Shown: positions 34,600 through 45,402 of the stretch, one piece after another
Layout of the letters: each line of letters starts with the position of its first letter
Numbering within the stretch: the first letter of the stretch is position 1
Translations under genes and position numbers: made by a program
Notes under the pieces: model-generated
Told to the model about the DNA's origin: nothing
What the model saw: the letters and a program-made list of their open reading frames with translations, nothing else
Database searches by the model: none
NCBI GenBank assembly: GCA_002989075.1
Contig: PSQN01000012.1
Location: 2,244,480-2,308,479, forward strand
Direction of reading: 5' to 3'
Source: Arthonia radiata
Taxonomy: Eukaryota; Ascomycota; Arthoniomycetes; Arthoniales; Arthoniaceae
Length of the DNA: 64,000 nucleotides

Positions 34600-36373
34600 A
34601 TGATGGCTCATGTGGGCGAAAAACATATCAGGACGTCCTCTGAAGACGAACGCTCGCCCTCCGAACATGAAGCGCAAATGGAAAGTCCCGCAGTCACCCG
34701 AAGGTTACTTACCAAGCTCGACGCGCATCTACTTCCCATGGTCTCCATTTTATACCTGTTGTCGTTTCTGGACCGCAGCAACGTCGCCAACGCCCGCATT
34801 GAGGGTCTGGTCGCAGACGTCCACATCAAACCTGACCAGTATCTTACTGGTATGTCTTGAGCATTTTGTGTATATCGTTCGGCCACTCATGTGACGGCGT
34901 CGGGATAAATGGGCTGTTGTAAATCCAGAACACTCCTTGACTGAACGCTGTATACCATGCTTCATACTGACATATTGTTCCCAGGTCTTACACTGTGAGA
35001 TTGTCGAGTGCTTGCACATGCACCTGAATCATGCTAACACCACAATGAAGTTATTTCATCGGTTACGTGCTTTGTGAGGTGCCCTGTAACATCATTCTCA
35101 AAAGGACCACGCCGAAGTTCTGGCTACCGACCTTGACCATTATATAGGGTATCGTGGCAACACTGATGGGTATCGTGCACTCTCTTGCAGGCTTTTTCGT
35201 TGCGCGATTCTTCTTGGGTGTGGCTGAGAGCGGTCTGTTCCCAGGAGTAGTTTTTTATTTGAGTATGTGATATAAGAGGAGGGAGAGGCAGTATCGAATT
35301 TCGCTCTTCTTTAGCGCCGCATCTCTGGCGGGCGCATTTGGTGGCATCTCGGCTTGGGTAAATATACCTAAAAGTGTCTTTCCGAGGCCGCAGCTGACAC
35401 TCAACCAGGGTATTGCTCAACTGAGGGGCGTGGGAGGGCTCAATGGCTGGCGCTGGATCTTCATCCTTGAGGGGATCCTTACAGTTCTGGTGGCTGCAGT
35501 GGCTTACCTGTTCATCACCAATTGGCCCACAACGGCTCGTTGGCTGAGTGACGACGAGCGATCCATGGTCATTTCTCGTCTCAAGGCTGATGGCGACGCG
35601 ACCAACGACGAGCGGTTCACTTGGTCCAACGTCATGTCGGCGTTCAAGGACCCAAAGTGCTGGTTATACTGTTTTGCATTTCACACCATGAGTCTGCCGC
35701 TATACACGCTTAGCTTGTTTCTGGTAAGCAATGCCCTTCAATAGCCTCGCGTTGTTGGAATACTTACTGCCGTCAGCCTACAATCATCGCTGGCCTTGGC
35801 TACACATCCGCGCAAGCACAGCTTTTGACCGTACCCCCATACGCATTGGCGACGATCCTCACCGTAGTAGTCGCGATTGTCTCCGAGAAGGTCAACCGCC
35901 GCGCACCCTTCATCATCGGCTCTTCTGCCATCGGCATGATAGGGTACATCATTCTCCTGGCGAACAAAGACATCAAGCACCATGCCGGGACATCCTACGC
36001 TGGGACCTTTTTCGCCGCAGCAGGCATATACCCAGCCACCGCCCTTTCGCTTTCTTGGCCCGCAGTTAACGTTTCAGGCCAGACCAAGCGCGCGATCTCA
36101 AATGCCATGCAAATCAGCATTGGCAACCTTGGGGCTGTGCTCGGTACGCAGCTGTATCGGACCAAGACTATGCCGCATTACGTTCTAGGGCATTCTTTTG
36201 CCCTAGGATATCTGGCTATGAATATTGTCGTGGTGTCGATATTGTGGGCCGTGCTAAAGCGCGAGAACAGTAAGAAGGCGGCCTTGGAAGCGACCGAGGC
36301 AAAGGGCGTGACTGACTGGAGCTCTGCGGACTTCAAAGGTGATACAGATGTACGATGGAGATTTTCGTACTGA
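34600..36373 (+). pseudogene. MFS permease (Dal5/anion:cation symporter type) with two in-frame stops
   Basis: Five exons recover a full 12-helix permease: 34600-34849, 34985-34994 (10 nt), 35051-35357, 35409-35723, 35777-36373, equal to 492 codons. Family marks: FLDRSNVANARIEG after helix 1, TLYFIGYVLCEVPCN, FFLGVAESGLFPG, LFFSAASLAGAFGG and NGWRWIFILEGILT. This is the allantoate/organic-anion symporter group at the plasma membrane. Two conserved Trp codons in exon 3 are stops: TAG at 35145-35147 (before GIVATLMG) and TGA at 35268-35270 (between YLSM and YKRRERQ). Both are one G-to-A step from TGG. No frameshift is seen and all splice sites look intact, so the loss looks recent or allelic. 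The neighbouring dioxygenase is intact. If the stops were sequencing errors, this would be an ordinary functional permease. Confidence 0.85.
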
Positions 36374-36747
36374 AAGGCCTTTCAATGGCGCGATGTCTCT
36401 GCCGAAGCATCTGTATCTATTGCATGTTCATACTACCTATACACGAGTATTAGAGTCCAGTTATCTGGTATTTGCGCGAAAGCATCAATGTCCACAGTAT
36501 TCAGGCGTTGTGAAGATCAAGACGTCAGCAAGAGTCGCTACTTGTCAATGCTCCATGCTTAGTGCTGCGCCCGCCAGATACTGAAGCTGGAGAAATAAGG
36601 GGGCTTGGCGAAGCATGCACTAGCGTTGGTCTGGGCCATAACCCTAAGCCTTACAGCTTAACTGTCTGCAAACGACTTTACCAGTGACTTCTGCTCTTCC
36701 ATTCTTTATCACATTCTCATCATCTTCGTTGAATATCACCGTCCATC
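36374..36747. other. Intergenic, no gene seen
   Basis: About 0.37 kb between the MFS stop and the SR-protein start. Nothing supported. Confidence 0.5.
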
Positions 36748-37865
36748 ATGAGCCGCGGAGGAGGTACTACGCTTTACGTGAGCGGTTTCAGCCAGGGTAC
36801 TCGCGCGCGAGATCTGGCTTATGAGTTTGAGGTATTTAATAAACCTTCAACAAAGTATTAGAAGACGCTGCTAACTTTTCCGTGACCAGCGGTATGCCAT
36901 CACGTAGCCCGACGCGTCCGAAGCCCACCCTCTCCTCGCACTCTCTCCGAGACCATCGTTCCTGAGACATCACCAACCTCCCCACGTCCGCGATCGAGCG
37001 ACCGGCCCAACTTCATGCCTTGTCTCTCTTTCACCGCCCTCCCCCAGTCGATTCGAAACGCACCCCGTCCCTCGTCCGATCCGCCCCTTATCGCCCTCCA
37101 TTTGTGTCACGTCCGTTTCTCGCTGCTATTGGAGATATGTTATGGTATGCTTGGAGCAAAATCTAACGTGAGTATAAAGCTTTGGACGTCTGGTCCGATG
37201 TGACATTCCAATGCCACGCACACCATCGAGCAGGCTGTGAGTCAAAAAGTTTGAACCAGAACCCCCACATATGCTCATGCAAGACTAGGTTTGCTTTCGT
37301 CGAATATGAGAGCCGACGTGACGCAGATGATGCCTATTACGATCTCCACAACAAGCGCATGGGTCCCGATGGCCAGGATCGTCTGAAGATTGAGGTTTGC
37401 ACCTCCGCGGCTGGTGATGCAGAGCAATCCGCAGCTGACAAATGCTTGCAGTGGGCTCGCACGCCACCGTCTGCCTCCTGGCGCTACGACACCGGTGACC
37501 GTCGCCGTCCACCACCATCCGGTCGCTCTCCTCCTCCTCGTCGCCGTGCTGGCTCTCGCTCTCCGCCGCCTCGCTCTTCTCGTGGCCATTCGCCTCGCCG
37601 CGAAGGAAGAGAAGATCGCCGCGAACGTGATTACGATGACCGACGCGACCGCGGACGCGACCGTAGCCGGAGCCCTGACGACCGCGAAAGAGGCGATAGA
37701 GACCGCGACATCAAAGAAGAGCCTGACCGCGATGACGACCGCGAGCGAGCGCGCGATGACCGCCGCGATGATCCCATGGATCGCGACCAGAAAGGTACAT
37801 ACTTCCACCCCGACCGCCTCCTCATGCTCGAAGACTCCCACACGTCCGATGCCCAATACCCCTGA
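36748..37865 (+). CDS. SR-type splicing factor (RRM plus RS-rich tail)
   Basis: An N-terminal RRM starts MSRGGGTTLYVSGFSQGTRA (RNP2-like), continues DLAYEFERFGRLVRCDIP and carries RNP1-like LFAFVEYES. A tail rich in Arg, Ser, Asp and Glu follows, as in SR proteins that assist splice-site choice in the nucleus. My model: 36748-36831, a 2-nt exon 36890-36891, 37180-37236, 37289-37394, 37452-37865, giving 220 aa. The 2-nt CG exon (AG|CG|GT) is needed to restore EFERFG in frame and is the weakest part. The 288-nt intron after it is long for this window. An alternative 3' end uses donor GTACAT at 37,795 and an acceptor at 37,931, ending KDELDTAE at 37,954. Confidence 0.8.
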
Positions 37866-37954
37866 AGATTCAAGTCACCGGCTGATCACGACGGAACGCA
37901 TCTACAGACTCTCCACATCCAACTGCTGAAGATGAACTGGACACCGCCGAATAG

Positions 37955-38605
37955 ATTTCATGATGTTCAAACGCTCAAGATCAAGAGTATGTGAGAAGCA
38001 TGTCATTGCGCGAATTGGATGAGCATCTGGTGCGAGGCTCGAGGAGCACTGAGTGTATTGCACGAGCTGCTGAGAGGCGAGATCGATCGCTGTTGACGAA
38101 CAGATGAGATTCTTGCGTGAGCATGGTTTCCTCAAGTGACTGTTCTTGTATCATAGAGAAACTCGCTACGGAGGCCGGAGTAGACACTGTCCCGTGAAGT
38201 TTTCCAAGTGGTTGAACGATTTTGCGAATTGATGTGAGATTGTTGTGCGCAACAAGGTACGATGCTGAGATGTGTGGATACTCGCGATTGCCAGCAGAGC
38301 TTCTACACAGCTGGAGAGCCGGCGTTTCCATCGCATCATTATTGCGACGCCAGCTTCTTGCCTTCGGAATCGTGTTTCGAGGTCACTGCCAGATATATGC
38401 GAGTGGTTGCGCTCTCTTCGAGGGCTAGATGACTATGTCATGACATTGGCAGTAATACCTAACACGCAGACAAATAGAAGCGAACCGTAGGAAGAGTATT
38501 GTGACAAGTTGCCCTAACCATATGCTCAAGTTACGTTGATACATAAGCATCATATTCTTTCAGTTTTTGGTCTCTGCATCTATCTCGCTGAATACGATGT
38601 CACCG
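37955..38605. other. Convergent 3' spacer, no gene seen
   Basis: About 0.65 kb between the SR-protein gene and the convergent CDF gene. Short frames on both strands have no domains. Nothing recognised. Confidence 0.5.
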
Positions 38606-40331
38606 TCAGTCGGGTGCATTGTGGCCAGTTGGACCGCCGTGAGTGTAATCAATCGTACAAAAAGCGCGGTCCACCTCAGGTAGACTCTCTAGACAGTATT
38701 GCAGCGTCTCGCTCAGGTCATGCGACTGCTCCAGCGGCGTCTTCTCGTCCATCAGCACGTCCACCTCGCACCAGATGCCGTCTCCGGCATGGTAGGCTGT
38801 GAGAGATTTATACGACTCCACAAGAGGGCTAAAACGCCATGCGAGATACATCAGCCTCTTCAGCTCCTTGTCGTCCGCGCCCACACCGGTCAGATGCGTG
38901 ACTTGTTCGAGGCATGTCGAGGCCCAATCGTAAATGATGTGGAGAGCCAGTAAGCCTGCGCCCGCGGCGTCGAGCCACCAGATATTAGCCTTCTGACCGA
39001 TGAAGGGGAAAAGCAGTGAGAGCGTGTTGAAAATGACGTCCGTTTTGCAGTCCTGTGCGAGCGCTTGTACTTGGGAGCTTTCAAAGCGAACGCACCCAAG
39101 ACCGATGATGCCCTTTACGATGACCTGCGACAAGTCAGTCTCTGCATCGCCTCAGCTACAGTACAGTATGACTTACCGTGCTAAGCATCGCAAAGACAGC
39201 TGCGCCGGGAAGCCCAGGTACTTCGTGATCGCCGCCAGGAAGCAGCTTCTTCACGCTCTCCTGCAGAATCTGCAGAAACGACACCACCATGAGGATAGAA
39301 AATACCAGAATACCCAAAGGCTCCAAGCGCCTGCGACCGACTGGAAAGCGTCTGTTGAGCGCCTTGATTTTGTGCTGGACGAGCTTGCTCGTAGAATAGA
39401 TGATTAGCGTGCAAAGTAAATCGAGAGCACTGTCAACCGCCGACGCAATGAGAGACAGCGAATCCGAATAGAAGACTGCGAAAAGCTTAGCTGCGAGTAG
39501 GGCCACGTTGGCAATAACTAGAGAGAAGATCAGCGTCTGGAGCTCGCCCTATTCACTGGGCGTGTCAGGATGGGTTGCCGGGCACAAGATATCGAGCGTA
39601 TGCGCAGGGTAGACTCGTCTTCCAAATGCCTGTAGAGGCAAAGAGCTGGCGCGGCAGATGCTTCATGAAGTTCAAAGCAATACTTGGCCTTGGCGAATGC
39701 TATGCAGACGGCTCCAACAAAAGCCCGGCATTCCATATCGACGACCACAATGTAAGATGTTGAACGTACCATTGATATTGATTGCCCATCTCGTATAACG
39801 GAGCTGCTTCCTCCTCTTCTCACGCTCGTCTTCTGGCAAGTAAGGGGCAATGTCGTCTCCTGTTGCTTGGATCGGACCACCATCAGGCACACCATCCCCG
39901 TCAGAGTCTTGCGGGTCAAAAGAGTCGATGATATCATCTGAAATGCTCCGCACAATCATGTCGACCTCTAGCCACTACAAGGGAAACATCAGCAGATGTA
40001 CCACGATGCACACGCTTGGAAGCCTGCTAACTTCGTCCAGGTTGGCGTTCTGGTGCTTGTAGAACTCCTTGATTTTCTTTGACTGGATCTCTTTCAGCTC
40101 TGCGTCACTCTTGCGGTAGCTCTCGAATTGATTGCGTTCTATGCCCTCGAGCAGCTTCTGTTTCATCTTGTGTCTCTGGCCATCTTGGACGATTTTGCCG
40201 ACAGCGTCACGAAAGCGTTGGTTGACTGGACGTTCTTTCGGGGCGCCGCTCTCTAGATCATCTGGATGACGATGAGAGTAGGAAGAGGAAGATGCATCAT
40301 TGGCAAGCGTCCATCGTGCAGTGCGTGGCAT
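38606..40331 (-). CDS. Cation diffusion facilitator, manganese-type
   Basis: Four exons on the minus strand (40331-about 40032, 39974-39770, 39517-39177, 39124-38606) give 454 aa. A long cytosolic N-terminus (charged, with KEIQSKKIKEF and WLEVDMIVRSISDD) precedes a CDF membrane domain starting INVIANVALLAAKLFAV. The metal site in the first signature reads SAVDSALD, the DxxxD form typical of Mn2+-CDFs, where the Zn form has HxxxD. The C-terminal domain has AYHAGDGIWCEVDVLMD, the conserved dimer region. Family members move Mn2+ out of the cytosol into Golgi, endosomes or vacuole. The second intron (39,518-39,769) is long for this locus. Metal specificity is inferred from the motif alone. Confidence 0.88.
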
Positions 40332-41065
40332 TTGGGTACGAGGGTTGAGGATGATGCGCTACGGAGGGTTGAGACAAGACGGACAGTCGATGTAAGCGGA
40401 TATTGCTGCAGGTAGTGGGCTATCGCGGCATCCTCATGAAGAGCTGAATAATTTGTAGAGCACGGCTGAGGGATGCATGTGCACAGAAGTAGACTGGCGA
40501 TGCTGGTGCCAAAAAGTACTGAATGAGACGAAAATGTTGGCAGACACACGCGTAACGGAGTACCACAGTCGCGATCTGAACCGATGACCTCAGATCGTGC
40601 ATGCCAAGCTTTCTCTTTCTCCTGGTTCCTGGCGCTAGCCCCACCACGGCCGCGCGTTAAGAATACGGTCACGTGGTCATTCACTGAGATTTCTCGATAC
40701 CTCACGTGGAGCAGAAACGCTTTTGGGACGCAATCAATACAATCGTTTCGGAGCATGTTTTCCGGGCGTCGCTCCAAACTCCCATTTTCTGTAGTATTTC
40801 TAACTCGACCTCTGCTCATGTACATGATTCCTCAAACCCTTTCAGGGTATAAGTATTTGGGCACTCTGCCAGTATTATTGACTTTTGGCGTGAAAATATG
40901 AGGGTTACTTCTCGCGAGATTGCAGCCGACTCGTTTCATTGAAATTTCCGGTGCATTTCAATATCCCGAGGTGTCGGAGAAGCTCCCAAGAAAGATAAAA
41001 AGGAAGCATCGAACAAAAGAGTCCAATGTTTTGGAGTTCACTCAGCTTGTCTGTGCGCAATTCCA
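40332..41065. other. Intergenic, promoter of the Mn-type CDF gene
   Basis: About 0.73 kb upstream of the CDF start and downstream of the AEC stop. A 190-codon minus-strand frame here has no domain and is not called. The main feature is a pair of CACGTG boxes, listed separately. Confidence 0.5.
40670..40708. promoter_or_regulatory. Two CACGTG boxes upstream of the Mn-type CDF gene
   Basis: CACGTG occurs at 40670-40675 and again at 40703-40708, both preceded by T (GTCACGTGGT, CTCACGTGGA), 33 bp apart, about 340-375 bp upstream of the CDF start. The palindrome is the core site of bHLH regulators. A regulatory role is inference. Confidence 0.3.
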
Positions 41066-43109
41066 TTATATACCGAGTCTTGCATTGATAGCTGCTTGAG
41101 ACGCGTTTAGAGCTCCCACGACAGCAAACGCCATCACAGGAGAGAAGGCGTACGCGACTGTGAGGAACTTTGCTATCGACATCTTCTCTTCCTCGGGCGA
41201 GCCAGTAACATCAGCCAATGCCACAAGCTTTAGAGCTGGGGGTCCGGTAGGCATGATGCTCATTGCGAAGAATAAAAATGGATCAGGGGCAAGGAGCTTC
41301 GTCTTCGCAGCTATTGCCCAGATCAGTGAGATCGAGACGACAGGCCAGAGGATGAAACGACCAACAAGCACACAGATCAATGGCAGCCACGGAAGCTCCC
41401 CACCTTCCTCGCCGTTCTTCATCTGACGCAGGCTCTGGCGTAGCTTGACTCCCACGACAACGACCTGAAGAGCGGGAAAGAGCTCTCCCACGTTTCTGAC
41501 ACTTGAAGTCAGCCATGCGTTGAAGATGCCGCCATCCTCTGCTTCTGCAAAGAACGCTGTCTTCAACGGCGGAACCAAGGCGATAAAGACTCCGATCAGC
41601 GTGCCAATCAGCGGCGCATTGACGAAGGTAGCCACCGCCTGGAGCCCATTTTGCAAAGGTTCAGGCAGACGATCCCAGCTTCGTCTCATACGTCGATAGC
41701 CCCGGTGTTGGACGTGTGTGGTGATCCTCACGACACGTTTTGGCAGTAGCGTCGTTTCTTCATTGTCGTGCGTCTCGCGCTCTTCCAATTGCTCGTCTTC
41801 CGCATCAAGCCTGTCTTCTTCGGATTGCTGCCGATCTGCGTCACCGGCAGAGCCTTCAGAATGCTTGGTAACAACAGCGTTGAATGGACTTTGCCTCTTA
41901 TACTGTGATGCACGGTCGCTGTCCTGCTGTCCAAGTAATTTAGGTCCCAGGCCGAAGGTAAGGGAATCTGCAACCTGATGACAATATATTAGCACAGCTC
42001 GATCTGGAGAGCGTTTCTGTTGCAGTAATCGATATCAGACAAAGGCCTCCAAGGGTATGCCAGCGCAATAGCTACAGAAACCTGGACTGTAAGCCGAGGC
42101 GCATGACACGCGACTGCTGATAAATAGATACACAAGATTTCCCGAGCATCGTCATCGAAGCGGCAGCTACACCAGCAATGATTGAACTTGGGGTCGGCTT
42201 CTTGAATTGTCGCCGGCCTTTTGGATGCTGAAAGCTGAATTGAAAGCTGAGGCAGATGACGTGCGGCTGCTGCTGTATAGGTAGGCAAGGCTTCCCGAGT
42301 ATCGTAATCGGTGCAGCAGCTTCCCTAGCAATGATTGAATTCGACGTTGGCTTCTTGGATTATCGCCAGCCTCTCGCATGCTTAAAGCTGAATTGAAAGC
42401 TGAGGCAGAGGACGTGCGGCTGCTGCCGTATAATTACACAAGACTCCTCGATTGTCGTCATCGGTGCAGCAATTACACTAGCGAAGATTGACTTCGGAAT
42501 CGACTTCTTGAATTGTCGCCAGCCCTTCGGATGCTGAAAACCGCTTCGACGCTTATGGAAGGAAAGGTGCAGATGCTGTCAGACGTACCATGGAATTAAC
42601 CAAAAAGAAGGACTTGGCTCGCTCGAGGGCAGCATTCAAGTCATCGTTCTGCGCTTTGAGGAGAGGCTGTAATATATTTGTATGGCCGAGAGCCTGCATC
42701 AACAACAGCGGCATGGAAATGCTGTTGTTGAAAGTGATCGCAGGTGTAGTCCAGGCTGGCAATTTCAAGAGCTTTCGCATAGTCAAGCCCATGATGATTG
42801 ATATTGTGTTGTACAGCAAGGCCCAGATGATGATTGGGACATACTTGTTCCCAGTTTCAGCGCTTAGCTGTGATCCGATGTTCGTGAGAAGCAAGGAGGG
42901 AAGAAAGAGCTTCACGCAAACGGTCGATACGTGTTTGGCGGAGTCTTCTGACAGAAGGTTGTACTGAGCGGACACGACGCCGAAAGCGATGGTCAAGAGG
43001 ACGGAAACACTGGCTTGCAAGGCACCTATGATCTCTGTCAGAAAGATAGAAAGCTTTAGGAAGAATGGAACATCGCACCTAGTACAGCAGTCCCGATTTC
43101 AGAGGCCAT
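41066..43109 (-). CDS. Auxin-efflux-carrier-like membrane transporter (AEC family)
   Basis: Three exons on the minus strand (43109-43079, 43025-42589, 41974-41066) give 458 aa. Starts MASEIGTAVL; the first membrane half contains VCVKLFLPSLLLTNIGSQLS and TFNNSISMPLLLMQALGH, the conserved AEC/PIN-like core. An acidic cytosolic loop follows (EEDRLDAEDEQLEER). The second half has NAPLIGTLIGVFIALVPPLK and FFAMSIMPTGPPALKL, again family hallmarks. Fungal members are ER or plasma-membrane carriers of uncertain substrate. The second intron is 614 nt and is largely three copies of a 153-bp tandem repeat; splicing LVNSM to VADSLTFGLGPKLL gives the expected family sequence. Confidence 0.9.
42082..42540 (-). 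repeat. Three-copy 153-bp tandem repeat within an intron
   Basis: Three copies begin near 42,094, 42,247 and 42,400, so the spacing is 153 bp both times. Shared blocks include GAGGCAGATGACGTGCGGCTGCTG, AATGATTGAA and TTCTTGAATTGTCGCC, with visible substitutions but no length change. On the gene's strand each copy ends in a pyrimidine-rich stretch with CCTCAG, a possible 3' splice site. All lie in the intron of the AEC-like gene. Confidence 0.85.
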
Positions 43110-44162
43110 TGTGACGTTGCGCCCAGCGGAAACTCAATACCTGGCACCTGGTACGCAGAGATCACCCTTGCTATGAGCAGTGCGAGGGCTGCTGCTGCTG
43201 CTGTTGCACAAGCTCAACCATGTAGCTCATTCACGAGCCACGTATTATTATTGTATGCGAGAGCAGATAAGAGATGATAAAGGCCCGATTGACATACCTG
43301 CCGCCCCAAGCATACGTTTCGTAGGAGATCCGCGGGTTGATAAGGCGTTATGCCGGAGGCAAGGTAATACATCGACATAGTGTATATCACGCGGCGAAGT
43401 CTGGCTGGCAGACCTTTGTGCCTCGATTTCATTGCTTCAAAGAAATTATCGGAGTATGCTGCTGATGCCTCACTTTCGGGGTCGATCCAGTACTGCCATT
43501 CGTCGAAGTCCATAAATATACATCTCAGGATAGCTTGCCGGCCCCTTGTCAGAGCCGATTAGCAGAGCCTTAGCGCAGCATCAGCAACAATACAAGTCCG
43601 CGTAATCTTAGTTACGCTGGGTTCTTAGCGATACTGCAACATTCATAGCTGTTATTCTAATATAATACATCTACTCTACATATTGTGAGCTCAATTGCGG
43701 TATAACTTCCTCCCGGCAACCTATCCTGAGGATCCACATTTTCGCCTCATAATTCAGGCATTCAAATCACGTGCCAGAGTTTGGCCTGAACTTTGCCCCG
43801 CCGGTCCTCACCGCCTGACAGATTGTCATTTTCACCAGTCTACCAATTGTCTGTTTCCCGCTCTCCTACAACGATCTTTCATTACTTCTTCCACTGCTGC
43901 CCGGCGAGTGATCCACGAGGCTGCGCTTTGGAGTTGTCAGGCGCGGGTGATTGAGGAACAGCTCGCCGTGTGACTTCATCTTGCAGCTACTTCAGCCACA
44001 TTCAGCGACTCGCCCTCCAGCTTTTCCTTCTCATTCTTGTTGCCCCATGCACCCCTCTTAGAAACCTCCAATCGAAATCTTCAGCGGCGACCATCCATTT
44101 GCCGTGATTATCAATCATTTGCATCAATCTCAATCAGCACCTCTCTACATCCCCCGGCCGCC
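43110..44162. other. Intergenic, divergent promoter region
   Basis: About 1.05 kb between the head-to-head starts of the AEC-like and Arg-rich genes. A short CTG/GCT triplet run is near 43,187-43,205. No supported gene. Confidence 0.5.
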
Positions 44163-45402
44163 ATGTCTGCCACCCGACGACCACGCTTCCCTGACGAGGA
44201 GCCCAATAATGACCTCGCCGACCCTCGGCCCCGGCGCTCCCGTCCGCCGCCGACGCCGCAGCCACTCGACGATGACGACGAAGGTCGACCTGCACCAAGT
44301 TCCCGGCACAAGTCAATTCTAGTCGACCCCAACGAGGATCCCAAAGCTCGCCAGCAACGACGTAGATCTCGATCAAATTCACGGGTTCGTGTGAAGCCGC
44401 CGCCTACCGATCATCACTCTTCCGATGACGAGGGCACGGTCCAAGGCGATTACATCAGACATCGAAATGGTATAGCTCTTCATAACCGCGTGCATCATCT
44501 CGATCGCTAACGTGCACACAGGTGAGGTAGAGTTCGTCCCAAGCGAGCCCAAAAGACGCAAACATGACCTAGAGAAGAAGAATGGAGACGGCGACAAGAA
44601 GTTTCGTGCTCGACGAGATGGCTACGAGAGTGATGAGGGGGAACAGTTGAAGAAAGCAAAGAAGCGAGGACCAAGGGATGCTCGGGACAATATCGGCGAT
44701 GTCGACGATGACGAGACATACATTGAAAAGCCCAAAGGTCGCTCGGCCCGGGACAGTCAGTACGTCAAACGTAGTGGCGGAAAGTCAGATGATCGCGCTT
44801 TTGCGATCCCTGACAGAACCCGTCCACGTGGCGATCGCGACGACGAAATGGCCGTCGGTCGCCGCCGGGACCTCGGACGCAGAAAGTACGATTCTGACGA
44901 AGAAGACGTTGACATTGCCCCGGCTCGTCGTCCGCAGTATCGCAGAGCACCAGAGTCCCGCCATGAGCGCGGCTACGACTCTGAAGGCCCATCACGCAGA
45001 CGAGGCGAAGTCGATGACCGCTATCAGGACAAGCGTCGACCTGCCAGGTATGACGACGACTATGTTTCGCGAAGGCCAGATGCGAGACAGGATCGTAGGC
45101 GTTCGCTCCCACGTCAATCCCGGAATGACGATGACTACTATGACCGCCGCGATCGGGGCGGACGCGACGACGCGCCTATCCGCCGAGCTCGGAGCGATGC
45201 CAAAGGACGCGATCGTGACCGTTACGTTGACCGTCGGGGAGGAGGAGGAGGAGGTGGTGGTGCTGATGGTAGGGGCGGTAAGAAGATTTGGATGGATCAA
45301 GCTGGAACATTGTTCATGACGCATGCAATGCCTCTCATAAAACGCGAGGGCGGCCGCTGGGCCAAGAGCCAGCTCGAGACCTACATGTCTCAGCGGCGTT
45401 AG
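44163..45402 (+). CDS. Arg/Asp-rich disordered protein with conserved-looking C-terminal segment
   Basis: Exons 44163-44469 and 44522-45402 join in frame to 395 aa. Starts MSATRRPRFPDEEPNN. Almost the entire protein is low-complexity: RPRRSRPPPTP, RRRSRSNSRVRVKPPP, then many Arg-Asp-Tyr blocks and a Gly8 run before a compact C-terminus (KKIWMDQAGTLFMTHAMPL ... WAKSQLETYMSQRR) that looks folded. The Arg/Asp composition resembles nuclear RNA-associated proteins, but I do not recognise a named family. The intron removes an upstream stop-containing stretch and has a CTAAC branch. A long frame in another phase (44,678-45,319) is a by-product of the Arg-rich codons. Confidence 0.78.

Noticed and set aside
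35145-35270. Stop codons in the MFS gene taken as evidence for an alternative genetic code
   Set aside because: TAG, TGA and TAA all end other genes in the window and Trp is TGG elsewhere; local mutation is simpler.
34010-36373. TauD-type gene plus MFS gene as a biosynthetic cluster
   Set aside because: Only two co-located genes and no backbone enzyme (PKS, NRPS, terpene cyclase) nearby; a catabolic pair fits better.
37275-37856. 193-codon minus-strand frame opposite the SR protein
   Set aside because: Arises from the Arg/Asp-rich codons of the RS tail; low-complexity and unsupported.
40253-40825. 190-codon minus-strand frame over the CDF promoter and start
   Set aside because: Overlaps the real first exon of the CDF gene in another frame and shows no domain.
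44678-45319. 213-codon plus-strand frame inside the Arg-rich gene
   Set aside because: A shifted reading of the repetitive Arg/Asp codons; the called frame has the start, intron and folded C-terminus.
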